The notes beneath the pieces were generated by a model. That model had not been told where the DNA came from and ran no database searches. It saw only the letters and a program-made list of their open reading frames with translations. Source: Phlegmacium glaucopus (lineage: Eukaryota; Basidiomycota; Agaricomycetes; Agaricales; Cortinariaceae). Taken from it: DNA of 64,000 bases. The stretch spans positions 428,429-492,428 of the forward strand of contig MU129989.1 in the NCBI GenBank assembly GCA_015039465.1, given 5' to 3'. Shown in pieces: positions 1-11,346 of this stretch (position 1 is the stretch's first letter; each line of letters starts with the position of its first letter). The position numbers and the translations under genes were made by a program.

Positions 1-637
1 CGCAACATTTCAAAACATATTGAGAACAATTTGGGACGGACACCCGAGGAACAAAACATACTGTGCCAAAGAGAGAGTTAGACGTCAAAAGACTACAACA
101 ATCCTACCATGCTGCTGGGTATCACAACTTCTCTGTTGGCCGTGGAATTGACCGGCGTGGTGACAAAGCGAAGGACTATACATTAATAGGGGGTCTCAAA
201 CTTGGTACACGACAGGTAATATCACGGTGGAAATCTCCAATCTTTCAAACGAGAAACCACTGAGGAATGGGAAGGCATATTACCAGGTGAAAATGAAAGT
301 GACGAGAGTGAGGATGAGATGGAGGTTGAGTAAATGTCTGTTTCTTCAACCGTCAAATGAGAGGTCGAGGTTGAGGTTGAAGAAAAGTTAGAGGTTGGGA
401 TTCAGAGGCGGGCAAAGAGGGGGTTATAGGGGGATTTTCCACACCCTTCAACCGTGGAATGAGAGGTCGAGGTCGAGGTCGAGGTTGTGCAGAGGAAGGG
501 GTTACTGGACAATTTTCTGTACTGTTTAACTGTTGAACAAGAGGTTGAGATTGTGATTGAGGCTGAGAGGCGGTGGAAGACAGCGGTACAGTCTGAAACT
601 GAAGAAACATGCCCGGATCAGGCAATGGAGAGCATAT
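1..637. other. unassigned 5' edge with purine-rich minisatellite
   Basis: No gene is recognised. Roughly 355-575 is built from degenerate GAGGTCGAGGT / GAGGTTGAGGTTG hexamer-type repeats in two similar blocks, each starting after a CTTCAACCGT-like sequence. Short open frames here on both strands (a 66-codon one at 63-263, Gln/Pro-rich ones on the minus strand) are explained by this composition or resemble nothing known. The 3' end of the helicase gene abuts the block at 638. Confidence 0.5.
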
Positions 638-3075
638 CTAGAATGAGAGAAAGTTTAGCAATAATATACCCCCCAAGGTGGATGATGAAACTACCTGCAC
701 GGGCCCAAGTGCTACCCTGCGCATCGCAGCTACAGGTGTCAACGGACTCTCAAGTGCCATGACTGATGATCCTTGCACTGGAGCACATCTCTTTCGCGGA
801 GGTTTGCTGGTTGAAGATACTGCAGCTAATTTTTCCATTTGCTGCTCCTCTCGTTCTGCCTGATGTGCATGTTTGCGCTCCTCTCGCTCCACTTCCTGTG
901 CTCGCTTTCGTTCTCGTTGACGGGCCTCAGTCGCTGAACGACGTTCAAGGGCTTTTGCTGCTTGGACCTCCTCTTTCCGATTCCTCTTATGTTGATCAAC
1001 CATGGCCAAAACCGCAAGAATCTCGGTGCCATGTCGTCTGGCATAGACCCAAGTTACTGCGGATTCAATATCCTCAATTGTGCGAAGATGTAATGCAGAG
1101 GCGAGGGTGGTCAGGACGGCATCAGGAAGTAGGGAAGGGACAGTAAGTGAACTTGGGGTGTACCGAGCACGCTTGGTCTTGAAGCGCCAGCTTTCAAGTG
1201 CAGTACGTGCTTGCTGGAGATGTTCTCCTCCTCGACGTGCAGTTGTTTGCTTTGTTGTCATTTTGCGCTTTCCATTTTGATCTGCTGACTTTGACGGTGT
1301 CGAGTGTGTGCTGCTGACGCCATCATGGACTCGTTCTGGTGTCGAAGGTCGAACTGGAATACCATCGCAATTGTCACAACAGACATGCGTTGGCACTAGA
1401 GATTGGTCAATAAAATAATGTTGCCAAGCTAAAGAATCAAACATACCTTTTCGACCAGGAGGATTTGAAAAATATTCATCTGCCACATCTCTGCGACAGG
1501 CTTCTGTTTCAATCCATCTCTGCAGGGAATGCTCAACCTTTTTCCTCCATTCATAATGGCTATCATCATCCTTTGGACCATCTCGTTCAACTTCCTGATC
1601 TTCAACTGAAGGATCCTTGTCTTCTTCGTCAGTGTTGCCCTCATCATCGTCATTGCCCTCATTTACGGATAGTCCATCGTCTTGATCATCTTCAGGGGTA
1701 GGATCAGCCACATCTGTCTTTCCTTTGTGGCATTTCTTTTTTTGACGTTGAAAGATGGATTTTTCGAATAATAATATTGCACGTGCATTGACTTCTTGTG
1801 ATCGACCAGCGCGGCCTGCGCGTTGCATCCAAATCGTGAGGGAAAGCGGGACCCCAAATTGAATGACTTGTTCAATATCGGGGATATCAGCACCCTGAAG
1901 ACAAAAATGAATAAAGAACTGAAATTGAAGGAGACGAGGCATACCATTCCAGCTGCCTCAGTAGCAATGAGAACCAGTAGTTTACTTTTGCGAAAGTACT
2001 TCATGACCTTGCGTTTTGCTTCAGGCGTACGATTGGCATGTAGATAACCCACATATTTCCGAAGATGTTTGGGCAGCCATGACCGCACATCTTTTGCAAT
2101 AAGTTGGGTGCTGTTGACGGAATTGGTGAATATAATGGACTTGATCAGGTCTTGAGCTGTCGAGCAATGAGAAAGATGGGGTCGAAGGGCTTTATAGTCG
2201 GTGGAAGAATTGATTTGTTGGGCATAAAAGGCAATGTTGGGACGGTCGTTGCCAAGGTTAAGGAAAAAGCTCTCATTGACATTGATGGCGAGAGAACCAC
2301 AGACTTCACGTAAGGCAGCAGGTGGCAATGTAGCCGAAGTCGCAAAAATGGGAATATGTGGTGGGAAGAAGGCTCAAAGCTTGGCAATTTCGTTATAGAC
2401 GGGCCGAAAGTCACCCCCCCACTGCGCAATACAGTGAGCTTCGTCAACGATGATGGCGGTGATGTCTTGAAAGTTACTACTTGTTAGGACATTGCGAAAT
2501 CCATCGTGCTTGAGGCACATCTCCGGAGATGCAAAAATTCCTTGATAAGTGTTATTTTCGAGCTCCTGAAAAGCCCTCATGCAATGTGAATATGAGTTTA
2601 ACCAATCAAACTTTTGAAACATACCTTTTGCAACTTGGCATCCCAAGTATCACTGTTAACGGCAACCGCAGAAACCTTAAGTTTCTGAAATCTCTCAGCC
2701 TGAAAAGAGAGTAAGAAAAATAAAAGTATCAGAGAGGAATTCACGCACCTGATCAGCTTGAAGAATCTTCAAGGGAGATATCACAATTGCCTTCTTTTTC
2801 TCGTCGAGCAACAAAGGCATGACAAAAGGCATAGTTTTCCCAGCCCCGGTCCCTGCAATCACAACCGTGTCCAACCCCAGCAATATCGCTTCCGTAACAT
2901 CAAGCTGCCAGTCATACGGGTCCCCACCGAAGCGCTCTTGGAATAGTTGAATAAGGTTGGCCCGTGTTGCCGCAGAATCGTAGCCCAACGTCCTCGAGGC
3001 TTTTTGACGTGCATTAGAGAGGTTGAGGTAGGTGCGAGCCTCTTGTTTGGCATGGGGATTACATACAGGGGGCAT
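638..3075 (-). pseudogene. RecQ-like DExH-box DNA helicase, one in-frame stop
   Basis: ATP-dependent 3'-5' DNA helicase of the RecQ group, from an expanded basidiomycete lineage. Reading from ATG at 3075: Walker A AGTGAGKT, then motif II DEAHCIAQWG with the RecQ-type CIAQWGGDFRP continuation, motif III TSATLPP, motif V IATEAAGMGADIPDIEQV (across an intron) and motif VI QRAGRAGR. A CDNCDG Cys pair and a charged, coiled-coil-like tail rich in Arg/Glu follow. Introns are at about 2748-2700, 2624-2566 and 1944-1895. A TGA at 2374-2376 interrupts the frame between YNEIAKL and AFFPPHIPIFATSATLPP. It sits where an Arg codon would be expected (CGA to TGA), so the copy is probably dead unless the base is an error or polymorphism. 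Domain identity is firm; the fate of the gene is inferred. Confidence 0.85.
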
Positions 3076-3740
3076 GTAAAAGACAAGATGTATACGATAT
3101 CGGATATACTACTAAACAAAATTGACGCGTCGAAAACGCGGCCCCACGTGATGAAAATGAAAGTCACAAATGACGTAAGGGGGGTTCACCCTACCAATTG
3201 CACCAGACGTTGTGGGTGAGACTCGCTCATCATTTTTGAATTTCTCACGGGCAATTACCTTATTTAGTCAACCCACAACGGATGGGGACGAGACTAGAAC
3301 GAGGTATGTTACTAAAGCATCAGTCGAGTCTCGTCCGCTTCTCCAGTCGCGGCGTTGGACTCTACTAAATAGTGATCGATTGTCATCATAGGTCTCATGC
3401 TGTTTTAGGAGACTAACTTGGTGTTACTCATAAAATTTTCGGGACCGCCTCGCAAGCTGCAAACAATTTGGGATGGAAGGTTGTGAAGAATCTATCAGTA
3501 TCTTATTAGGGTATACACTGGGTATACTCGGTGTCCAATTTCACCGTGCCATCAGACCCCAGAAAAATATTGTAGATATGTATATGGTAACCTGCAAACA
3601 TGTTGCGAATGACTCGAAACTGATTATAATAAATTATAACCCATCAGAACCGACCACAATATGTATGACGGGCTGTGACTGATGCAACGTTATCTCACGA
3701 TTTGTTGGTGCTTCAAGTTATCTCCCGACCTACTGCCACG
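3076..3740. promoter_or_regulatory. divergent intergenic region
   Basis: 665 bp separate the helicase start on the minus strand from the start of the large E2-fusion gene on the plus strand, so both promoters must lie here. GACGCGTCGA at about 3125, with an ACGCGT core, resembles a MluI cell-cycle-box type element. Two small open frames (for example 3473-3682) show no recognisable protein. Confidence 0.35.
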
Positions 3741-6700
3741 ATGCCAAAGCGAAGGATCCTCGTAGTGTCTGAGGAAAGTGATACGGGTTCTGGTGTAAAA
3801 CATCAGAAGAAGATTGCGGTCAGTCTTCATCCTCTCAAACATCCTTTCTAAATCTCATACCTGGTCCCAGGTCTCAATTGACAGCGCCGCTACTAACGAT
3901 GATCTCGCGAAAGAGATTGCAAATTATCTTAACAGAGAGCCCAACACGTTCACTCTCGAGCTTCCTGGCGGTTTCAAACTTCGAGGCCAAGAGTAAGTTG
4001 TCTCTTACCGATTTTCTTCCACTACAAGCGCTTCCTGACCACTTCGTATATTGCAAGTTGCATTCTCGATACAATCTGTGAAGGCGAACTTGTCATCGCA
4101 AGAGAAAGAGAAGTCTCGATCAGTCCTAACCCTCCCATTGACAATCCTGTCAAGAATATTCCCCAGTCCAAACAAGCTCACCTTGCTGGATCCAATGGGC
4201 CTTGCCGTATTCAAATTCGTCTCGTTACGGCCCAGCTGGCTCGGGATCACGTCCGCGCTACTCTCAAAGATAACGCCACAACTATCAATAATATCTTTGC
4301 GTTCGACGGCGCTTTCATTAATGGAAATACCTCTTTGGTGACTATCCAATGCATCGCATGCACGGGCATCTCTGACGCCTTTTTATTCAGACCGCACTTC
4401 GATGCGAAGCCGCTCGTGCACTTGGTTGGATCTCAGAAGATGATATGATGACAGATGACGACGACTACGATTGCTGTGATTACCCACACGATACGGGGAT
4501 TGCATGCAGTTGCGCCGTGGCTCTCGAGATCGCGCAACATGGACTCTTCTCGTCTTTTCACTGCAGGTTTACCCTCGATGGACAACGCTGTTCCCATTCG
4601 GATTGCCCCTATTCCCATGCCAGCTTGAAAGGTGTGTCTTTAGAAACCCTCAAACGAGCACTGCAGCCTTATATTGTATAGCCCTTGACAATACGACGAC
4701 GCCACCTCATTGTATCATCTGTGACGAATTTCTCAGTAATGCACTGCAACTCCCTGTGCTCGCACTTTGTCCGCTCACCACTCTATCTATTAGGATCCCC
4801 TTGTCCGGCCTGCATGAAACACGCCACCGACACTCATGTGCAACCCTCGGTAGTTCTGCACTGTCCGCTCATCCAGGTACGTACTTTGACCTTTGTAAAT
4901 TATACACCGATACACTGCCATGCAGAACGCTGGATGTGGCCACTTGCATCACGCACACTGCCTCGGCACGGGCAACGACAACCACCACATGGCCATTTGT
5001 CCCTCTGGGTGTCCCCGTGGCACGTTCCCTCGCGAACCTGTCATCTTTGATCGGCCTACACCTCACATTGTTGTAGCATGGGATGGTAACAAGATCGATT
5101 ATGTCCCTATTCCTGCACCCCAAGATGGTTTTTCTCAAAGCGTGCCACTACGACTGACATCGGACGAGGTAGTTGATCTAATACGCAATTTTCTCTCCAG
5201 TAAAGGGTTCGCTTTACCTGGTCTTTTCATGAGAATACATTCTAGAGATGCAATGATCGAGTACGATTTTTGTTCCGCATTTACTTGGATACATTTGGAA
5301 ACTGATGTGGTTTTTGAATTGTATCAGAACCGTACAATTCACTCAATCGACTCTCGTCTCCATCTGTCACACCTCAACACACGCTCACCAGACGCATTAT
5401 CGTTTCCAAATCTTCCCAAACCAGACTGCACCTCCGTCATCTCTGTCGAGTAAGCATGGTTTCCACGTTGATTTGCATACATCCCAATGTCCGATCATCG
5501 CTTGTGGGTGTATTCGCCTTCAAGACCTCTTCTGCTCCGAGATAGGGGATCAAGATCACACCACTTCTCTCGTTTTGTACGCCGTCAAACGTATGGTGGA
5601 AGCCAAGGAGGGAGCTCCAAAGCGCAGTACCGTTTCCAGGGAATGGACGTACCTATCCAGTCAAGCATGGCAGCCAAGCGTCCCTCAGACTGTCCGAGGC
5701 ATGGCAGCGCTCCTGTCCTCCCTGTACAGTTTGACAAAGTCGGTCCCATTGAAAGGGGTGGCTGCAGAAGGAAGAGTGCTTTCTATGTTGCATGGAATCA
5801 CATATTTTCCGCCAGCCGTCAGGACTCGTGAGTGTCTGCTAATGTGCATATCTGATTGACCCTTTTCATCCATGCATCAGTGGGTATCTTGTTCCTCAAC
5901 CGAGATCCCGGGTCAGAGGAGCGTGCTGCTCTGTCTGAAGCACTATATCACGCTCTCAAAGACTTTCTGTCGCGCTGTGCTCGAGGCGCAACCGCCATCA
6001 CAACAAATCCCAATCGATCGTTTGAAGCGGTGAGTCCTTTTGTCATTCATTTTCACATCTCACCAACCTTATAATGTGACGTAGGTCAGGATCCTCCTTG
6101 CACATATAATTTCAGCAGCCGGAAAACCCCAACTCCCATCCGAGCCCCAAATACCCCGACCACTTGAGGAGATTTCACTCGTCTCTACTTCCTCATACAA
6201 GCCTCTCAAAAATCCGATCCTCATGGGCTCACAGATAGTTGATTATGATTTTGCCATGCTCCATCAACTGGGAGGTGAACTTTACAGGCCCTCTTCAATG
6301 TCGGTTATATCCGAAATAATGGCCAATGAAATCGAGCGATTGAAACGACTGCTCTCATACCGTTATGCTTTACCCGTTTCCGACTCGAGATTCCTGTCGA
6401 CGACGGTGTTCAACGTTGAGAAGTTAGGCTCTGTGTCTTCACTTCCTTCTTTCGATCTTGCTCGGGTCGGACGGGATTTCTTGGGTGCCATCGAAGATGC
6501 AAACAAAACAGAGCTGATCACAAGGGGACCTTTGGACTTGAAATCAGCAGCCATCATCGCCCCACAGATCGTCTTGGACCAGGAGGTGTGTGTGTGTGGA
6601 CGCGTGAGAAGTCGATTGACTGAAATTTCATTGATCAGGGGCTTCTGGCCGTGTTTACAGGCAGAGGGTGCGGTACAACGCGTGACGTGAATTTTTTTAG

Positions 6701-9700
6701 ACCCACGTACGGTCCATGCCTTGTCTGTGGTCGCTTGACTGACCTCGTTTGTTCTTTCAGGAGTGGAGGAGACACGGAAGTGGACGTTAACGATGTCAGC
6801 TATTCCCTAGAAAAAGTGATAGAGCAGAGAAGGGCTGAGGACACTTGGCATGTCGACTCCTTTGGAGGTGTTTCGGTTGCACCGACTCGTCCACCAGATG
6901 AGGTACGGTCATTTTGTTGTCCCTAGAGGATGGTCCCGTCCAAACCCGGGTGGCCAAGCAACAAGCCAACCAAACGGGCCCTGAACCCAAGGAAACAAAG
7001 AAAGAACCAGCCGGAAGCAACCAACCCAAAAGAAAAGGAAGTCCCCAAAAAGAACAAATTGAACAGGAAAACGCCACCGCCAAACCCCTGGAACGAACTG
7101 GCCAAGAACGTTCAAAAAAAGGGAAAATGGAAAAAGGGGAAAACCAACTCCTAAAAAAGCAAAAACAAAAAAAGAGTTCTGACGAGTCAGCGCACAGCTA
7201 AAAGCTACTTACAGAAACAGCATCCCAGCTGTCACCAAGCTTGGAGGCTCTACTGCCAAGGCGACTCAGAGTGTGAAGATGACTGGGTCGACTCTGATCA
7301 CAACCCTCCAGTCTATGAGCTCCTCCACGATTTGGGGGCCATGGCTCGGCGTGATGCCCTAAACTTGAGTTTCACACTCGAATCGAATCAGGGCAATTCC
7401 CAAATGAAGACTGAGATGTTGGAGGTTCGTCAGCCGTTTCTGGGTTTGAGTGTCATATTTACAATATTGCAGTCGGCACATTTTGCGACTGCGTGTGATC
7501 TGTACGCCGGAGATTTGGCTGACTTTCTCTCTGAACTTTTGGACAAACTGAGCGATGGCGATGGTGTTGGGGTGGAGCCTTATCAGGTCCCTAGAAGGCT
7601 GATTGATCCCAAGTTTCGTCTCGGGATGTTTTGAGCTTTGACTTCTTTTTTTGACTGGTCTTTTTTTAGGACTGGAGACCTGTTGCTCAACCCTGTCCTC
7701 CTGGACGACGCGCCAACTCTTCACACATTTGTCAACGAAGAATCGAGACACTATTTTGAGGCCCAGGAAGTGTGGCCGACGGGATATTTTGGATCATCAA
7801 TTCCCCACTTCTCCAATGTCACGCAAGTGAGAGAAGCGGTTGCTGAATGGGTATGTTCATTTGCTGTGTTGTTCTATCTTCCTTTTTTTTTCTGTTTTGA
7901 GTGTTCGTGTACTGAAGCCGATTTCGTTCAAGATTTCAGGGAAGGACATTCTTCCTTTGAAGGATGCACCTTCCTTGAAGGGCAAAGAACCAATGCGAGG
8001 GACTTCTGCTAGCGACAATGTTCAAGTGACTCTCTCATACGAAGGGAAAGTAACTGTCTGGGATTTATCGATCAGCGTGAGTACGAGGACGCTATACTGT
8101 CTTGCGAATCGAGCTACCAAAGCTCGGTACTCGAGGTTCACTCTTCGTATGAGGTCCTCGAAAGCAGTCATCAATGACTCGGCGAATCTTACCCTCGGGC
8201 TCACCGATCTTTCACATGGCGGAATGGTAGAGATCTCTTCCGCAATCCCTCACAAACGGAGGCTGTCTGAGGTCATCGTGCGGCGTCGTTTTCGGGATGC
8301 AGAACAGACGATCTTGCTTCCGCAGGACGCTCCTATCCTTGCATTGATTGGCTATCTTAAACCGATCGAGTTTGGGAGCATGTGTGAGATGCAATTGTGG
8401 TACGTTTTCCGTCTGCGTCGTGCTCGTGCTTGTGCTTGAGTGACGAGGTCCTGTCCAGGCATGGCCTCAAAGATACTGGGGATGGTGTTTTGAGGGGGGA
8501 GGCCCTGGAAAACACACACACACTGGCTTATTATGGGTATAGCCCCACTTACAAATTTGATTGCGATACTTGCCAGTGGATGTGGGATGTAGGGGGGAAG
8601 GAAAGAGAAAATGAGACTGGTCGGTATCTCAATCGCTTGGATGTTTTGAAAGAGTTGTTCAACGTGTTCATAAATCGCGCGGTGGGTCTCTGTTTGGTGT
8701 TTGGTTTTGCCTTGTGACTGAACCTCAGAACTTCCTTGTGTAGAGCTCTTTCGACACATCAGTGTCTTTGGTCCTTGGACTCGTGACTTGTAGGCGCCAT
8801 TGCTGACAGCCTAGAATGGCCTCTCACACATTGTTGACAGTCTCGGACAAGGCTAGCGTCAAGCAGGAACTGACACCCATCTTTGAGAGCTTCCGGCGAC
8901 AGCTCGAGAAGGTGTTCGCAGAGGGCAATACTGTTGTGTATGACGCCCTCAATGCTGCCCAAAGGATGTTGATGAACTACCGGAGAGATCTTCCCCAGCT
9001 TCGTAAAAGGATCATCATCGTAACGGACGGTGAGGACACGGGCTCAGAGGCATCAGCCAAGGATGTGTGTCTTGCTCTGCAGAGCAGCGGTATCATCGTG
9101 GACTCAGTTCAAGTTGGTCTTCGGCCAGACAATAAACTGCACGCAATTTCTGTCGCTACCGGTGCGAGATGTTCCCAGTTTCAGTGGTTTTCGCGATGTG
9201 ACACATGACATTTTAGGTGGATACCGTTTCTGCCCTCAAACTTCGCTCAGCGACGCGTTGAGCATCTTTGTGTGTGGCATTTCTGCTTTCTATGTCAGCC
9301 ATTTATTTTTGATTTGTTACGCACTTGTCAGGACCTGGAAACGATGTTATCCTCGGCCGAACGCACTCCCAGACTCTCGAAACGCCCTGTGCTGGATGGT
9401 ATTACGTTGCGCCAATATGGGAGCACTCTAGACTTCCCAGTGGATGTTGTCACCATCTCCCAGTTTCCGCATCGAGCTCCCCACGCAAAACTTCAACAAA
9501 GTGTCCAACCTGCAGCCAAGTTGACCTCTGCCAGTCCTACCCATGACGACCGCACTAAGAGGATTATGCGAGAGGTCGGTCTTTGCTGCTCTACAGCCCC
9601 ATTTTCACGCCTGCTGATTTCCCCTCAGTTGAAGGCGTTCATAGCGGATCCACACCCACAGATCGATCTTTACGTGAATGACAGTGATATGTCTTTCCTC

Positions 9701-10322
9701 AAGATCATTCTTGAAGTATGTGTGGTGACATTGGGTGTGAATGTGACTGATGCGACTCATGTTCTCAAGGCACCAAAAGACGAAACCAAGTGCCCATATC
9801 GCAATGGGACGTTCCTTCTCACCTGTGACATTCCTCAAAACTATCCACGCGAACCCCCAGAGATTAGATTTGTCACCTTTATTTTACATCCAAACGTGAG
9901 TGGCATGATTGTGGCGATGTGTGGGTCCTTGCTCACATTGTCCAAATATCAAGGTCTCGAAACAAGGAAAGGTGAGCTGTCCAGGCCGATGCAGAGGGTG
10001 GATATCTGAGTCTTTCTGCTTTAGGTCTGCGTCGCGGAACTAGGCCGTCTATGGTCGTCCGATATCACCCTGAAGGAAGTTTTCTCGCTCATCTATGGAC
10101 TGTTGTTGGAACCTGATTTGGAGAATCCATTGGAGATACAGGCGTCTTTGAAATATTGTGCGTTGAAAATGTTAAGTACATTAGGCTGTGTCTCTAACCT
10201 CAGGCATCTCAGATGATGATGATGGAACTTTTGCACTTGCAGTGGCTGATGCAGTGGATGAGCATGCTTCAAAGAGTAGAGATGATTGGAGGCTTGAGCT
10301 GGCAAATGCAGATGAGCAATAG
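3741..10322 (+). CDS. RING-like / vWA / ubiquitin-conjugating (E2) fusion protein
   Basis: About 1,500 residues in more than 20 exons. Start ATG 3741 (MPKRRILVVSEESDTG), stop TAG 10320-10322. N-terminal part unrecognised (contains LELPGGFKLRGQE). A Cys/His cluster at about 4700-5010 has CIIC, CPAC, CGHLHHAHC and CPSGC, a RING-like spacing; exact exon borders there are uncertain. About 8020-8230 looks like a ubiquitin-like beta-grasp fold (YEGKVTVWDL...LTLGLTDLSHGGMVEI). About 8640-9270 is a von Willebrand A domain (LDVLKELFNVFINRA, RIIIVTDGEDTGSEA). The C-terminus is an E2 fold: RIMRE, a PREPPEIRF element, HPN, then KVCVAELGRLWSSDITL, where VC is the expected catalytic Cys, and an acidic tail. 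Predicted role: E2, and possibly its own E3, in ubiquitin transfer, with vWA for partner binding. Domains are seen; the combined function is inferred. Confidence 0.8.
6904..7216 (+). other. unusually long intron with purine-rich insert
   Basis: The intron between codons ...TRPPDE and KQHPSCHQAWRLY of the E2-fusion gene is about 310 nt; nearly all others in the gene are 45-60 nt. Its middle (about 6925-7185) is strongly A/G-rich on the plus strand and gives overlapping open frames in several phases with no family likeness. Donor GTACGG and acceptor TTACAG keep the reading frame. It is probably an inserted repeat tolerated inside the intron. Confidence 0.5.
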
Positions 10323-10699
10323 TTGTTACAAATTCTTTAACTCCTCTGATACATGCTTTTACAACTCATTGCATGAGTTGCCTTTTCTTCATTCTATGAC
10401 TTCTGCCTTATGACTCATGCCAATTAGTAATTGCTATGAAAACTTCTATTTACTTGTTCATGTACTGTAGCTAGTTTCTTGAGAATCAAACTTTCTATTT
10501 GACCTTTCTCAAACTCTTAAAGACAATATCAAGGTAACTCTTTGACACTCTTAGAGCTCATTGAATCAAGACATTCTTCAGACTTGACTGTCTAGGGTCA
10601 GATCTCTATCTGAATTCTTCAAAGTCATAACTCAAAAGAACTAGCTACTTGATTTCTTTTCACTCTCTTCTCAGAAGTGAATTGATTTAACAGAAAAAA
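10323..10699. other. intergenic, nothing recognised
   Basis: AT-rich sequence between the end of the E2-fusion gene and the recombinase remnant. It presumably holds the polyadenylation site of the former. No open frame or repeat structure stands out. Confidence 0.4.
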
Positions 10700-11222
10700 A
10701 TCATAACCACACAGCCTCTGGGTCAGTCAGTCCTGTTTGCTTAGCCCAGAAAATGTCCTCACCCTCATGAGAGGTCTTGATTTTGATGTTGTAACCTTTA
10801 GGCCAGTGTGAATGTCTGCATGTCTGCATGTCACTGATTTTTCAACCTCAAAACCACTGTCAATTCACCAAACTGTGAATTCACCAACCCAGGCAAAGGC
10901 ACAGAAGGCCATCATTAGACATGCAAAGACGGCAGCATTGAGGGGTTTGTCAAGGCGATTATGAGGTCTTGGGGTGTATATGATGGGTGATGCTCTTTCC
11001 TTTTCGAGCTGGGTGGTGATAATTTCTCTGCTGCCCCTAACATGGGTGTCCATTTCTATCTTTTAGAATTTCCATGATGCCATGCAAGATGTGCCAGGCC
11101 CGTACACCATAGAAGTACTTTGAGATTGTTTTTCCCGGAATTTGATGCCGCAAGGTTGGAAATGAAAGCCGATAGAAGTGTCTGAGTTGTGGTGCCCCGT
11201 CAAGTTCCGGAATCCTTTTCAA
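10700..11222 (-). pseudogene. tyrosine-recombinase (DNA breaking-rejoining) remnant
   Basis: Fragments in shifted frames give, in order, YFYGVRAWHILHGI (core-binding region), LGAAEKLSPPSSKRK, LNAAVFACLMMAFCAFAWVGEF and KTSHEGEDIFWAKQTGL. These match in order the conserved blocks of the tyrosine recombinases of DIRS/Crypton-like elements that are multicopy in Agaricomycetes. Stops and frameshifts separate the blocks (for example TGA right after GEFTVW). The catalytic C-terminal half with the nucleophilic Tyr is not seen. This is a dead fragment of a mobile element. Confidence 0.75.
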
Positions 11223-11346
11223 ATCATGATAAACTAGAAGGCCTGATTCATAAATTCCACGGGTGGACGTAAGTTGGAAGGTTTACTATTAGGTTCCGTC
11301 GCCGTGCCATGGATATGGGCGTGGAAGCCATTTTGATATGGCTACT

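Noticed and set aside
353..625. Gln/Pro-rich minus-strand frame
   Set aside because: Reading of the GAGGTCGAGGT-type minisatellite; no conserved feature.
3473..3682. 69-codon plus-strand frame upstream of the E2-fusion gene
   Set aside because: No family likeness and no splice continuity with the gene at 3741; probably promoter sequence.
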